Source: Ettlia oleoabundans (Eukaryota > Chlorophyta > Chlorophyceae > Chlamydomonadales). Taken from it: a stretch of 64,000 nucleotides of DNA. The stretch covers positions 1-64,000 of the forward strand of contig JAAMXP010000619.1 of assembly GCA_019693395.1 (NCBI GenBank), read 5' to 3'. Shown here one piece after another: positions 62,524 to 64,000 of the stretch; position 1 is the first letter of the stretch, and each line of letters begins with the position of its first letter. The notes beneath the pieces are model-generated. The model saw only the letters and a list, made by a program, of their open reading frames with translations, was not told the DNA's origin and did no database searches. The translations under genes and the position numbers were made by a program.

Positions 62524-64000
62524 ATGGGCAGACGTGAGCGGGTGGAAATTAATGGGACATACCGAGCCAAAATGTTGCATGCTCTTGCGGAAGCACTTAG
62601 AATGGGCAGGCGGACATCTCATTCTTGCTGCTATCAATAGTTCGCCCTGTGGAACGTAGGGTGTCGCCGAGCCGCCGGGCAGCGGCTGAGTTAAGCACCG
62701 TGCACCGTGTGCCGTCTGCCCGCTCCCTGTGTCAGCCAACTTCCGCCTGCCGCTGCTGTGACTGTTGCAGGCAAGTCGTCTGCGGGGGGTAGTGAGTATG
62801 ATGCAGAGAGTATGGGGTCGCTGGAATACGGCAGCAAGGCCAGCGGTGGCGGTCGGCGGGGGAGGCGAGACACGGAGGAAGAGCTGGAGGTGGATGAATG
62901 TGAGCGGCGATGCTTACTGCTCCTTCTTCCTGACAGAGCTTTTTCTTTTGTGCTGGTGTTATTCGAGGACGATTTCCTAGATGTTGCTGAAAAGGATTGG
63001 TTTTTAAGAACGGCCAAGAACGCCTTGGCTGGGGCCCAGGCAGCACCGCTATGCTCAACATTGTTGTTTGGCTGCTGCAGTTGATGCCGCCGTGGAGCAG
63101 CTGTATGAGAAAAGGTGGGCTGGTGCGCGTGCGCATGGACCGCTGAAGATAAGGAAAAGGAGGGGCTCGCAGCAGGCTCGCAGCAGGGGACCACACCACC
63201 TTCGCTGCACAATTAGCTGCAGCATTGGCTTCATCGGTCCTGTCCTGCAGGGCCAGCACACGGGAGAGTGCTCTGACCACCATCATCTCGCTGCTGTCCC
63301 AGTTCCGGTACGACGACTGTGCCTTCAGGTGGGCAGTGGCAGAGTTTGAGTCAACACTGCCAGACACGACGAACAGCACCAGCAGGAGCAGCAACCAGGC
63401 ATCTGCTACCCTGGGACGCATTTGTTTTCGTGTGTTGCAGACAGCCCTGCGGCATGTACGTGCTTTGTGCTGTGTGCAGGGAGGACACCCTGACCCAGCT
63501 GTTCCTGTCATGCATCCGCAAGGGTAAGGAGGCGGAGGTGTGCCTGGCTGCCAAGGCATTGGGGCTGCACGTCACCACGCTGGGCACATCAACAGCAACA
63601 GAGGGCATCTACCAAGAGGTAGGCTTGTGGGGTGGGCAATTGATGTGAACAACCAGCCTGGGGTGTTGGGTATCGGGGAAGGATGGCCCGTTCTTTTTTG
63701 TTAATGGCAGCTGAGCTGACAGGCAGGCACGCAGAAGGGTAGCAGGCGTGTGAGCTGTCGTTGTTGCCTTGGGTTTCTGCATCCTTCGTTGCTCTTACCG
63801 CACCCTGTCCTGCCCAGCCATCCACTCCATTTCCTGCTGTGGTGCAGGCGGAGGCTGTTCTGGAGCCGCTGGTTCTGACGGGGAAGAGCACGGCTGCGCG
63901 CACGGCGGGTGTTGAGGCACTGTCTCTGCTGTGCTTTGTGGGATCAGAAGGCGCCAGCGACACGCTGCACACTATGCGCACTCTGTGGCGGGTGGTCATG
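62524..64000 (+). CDS. IFRD-family protein (interferon-related developmental regulator), partial
   Basis: IFRD proteins are armadillo-like helical proteins linked to transcription and translation control. Exons 62771-62899, 63081-63114, 63251-63328, 63480-63618 and 63848 onward are phase-consistent. They give an acidic N-terminal stretch (EYDAESMGSLEYGSKA; DTEEELEVDE) and the IFRD core: VEQLYEKRASTRESALTTII, then SCIRKGKEAEVCLAAKALGL and TAGVEALSLLCFVG. The start is less sure. A 10-nt exon (62524-62533, MGR then C) before a GTGAGC donor fits the phase and gives MGRRKSSAGG. The product continues past the window edge. Confidence 0.87.

Overview
The window is nuclear DNA from a green alga (Chlorophyta; the gene set and style resemble trebouxiophytes such as Chlorella or Coccomyxa, but I cannot fix the genus). 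The reasons are high GC, genes broken by many short introns (mostly about 80-250 nt, nearly all ending in TGCAG), several plastid proteins (a SufS-type cysteine desulfurase, a ferredoxin of the FdC2 type, a lumenal FKBP), a plant-type calcium-dependent protein kinase, and TGTAA motifs after some genes, the usual chlorophyte polyadenylation signal. It is a draft assembly with N runs at 5102-5105, 27437-27466 and 39070-39109. I rebuilt exon models by hand, using homology, splice sites and reading-frame phase; twelve of them stay in frame throughout.

Layout. 1-1361 (-): membrane-anchored protein of unknown function, cut by the window edge. 3402-10132 (+): XRN 5'-3' exoribonuclease, first exon not found, with an apparent frameshift and an in-frame stop. 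10295-11901 (-): coiled-coil protein. 12098-14406 (+): plastid cysteine desulfurase. 14919-18422 (-): PAS1-type multi-FKBP/TPR protein. 18980-20036 (-): lumenal FKBP. 20699-23829 (+): F-box-like/LRR protein. 24385-26570 (+): Wss1/SPRTN-type protease. 27899-31638 (+): ankyrin protein. 32347-32988 (-): ASCH-like protein. 33180-37663 (+): CDPK. 38191-41634 (-): organellar PheRS. 41960-47381 (+): TPR protein with two PRMT modules. 47646-48732 (+): plastid methyltransferase. 49120-50229 (-): unknown plastid or mitochondrial protein. 51016-52968 (-): plastid alpha/beta hydrolase. 53267-56422 (+): two-RRM RanBP2-finger protein. 57878-59790 (-): FdC2 ferredoxin. 60551-62125 (+): TRAP-alpha. 62524 to the window end (+): IFRD-family protein.

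There are no operons. Neighbours are mostly divergent or convergent pairs, and three divergent pairs share intergenic spaces of about 190-330 bp that probably hold both promoters. Themes that recur are plastid iron-sulfur and redox biology (SufS, FdC2), protein folding (two FKBPs, TRAP-alpha), RNA handling (XRN, RRM protein, PheRS) and genome maintenance (Wss1). The least conventional gene is the TPR-PRMT-PRMT fusion, in which the first methyltransferase module looks dead and the second intact.
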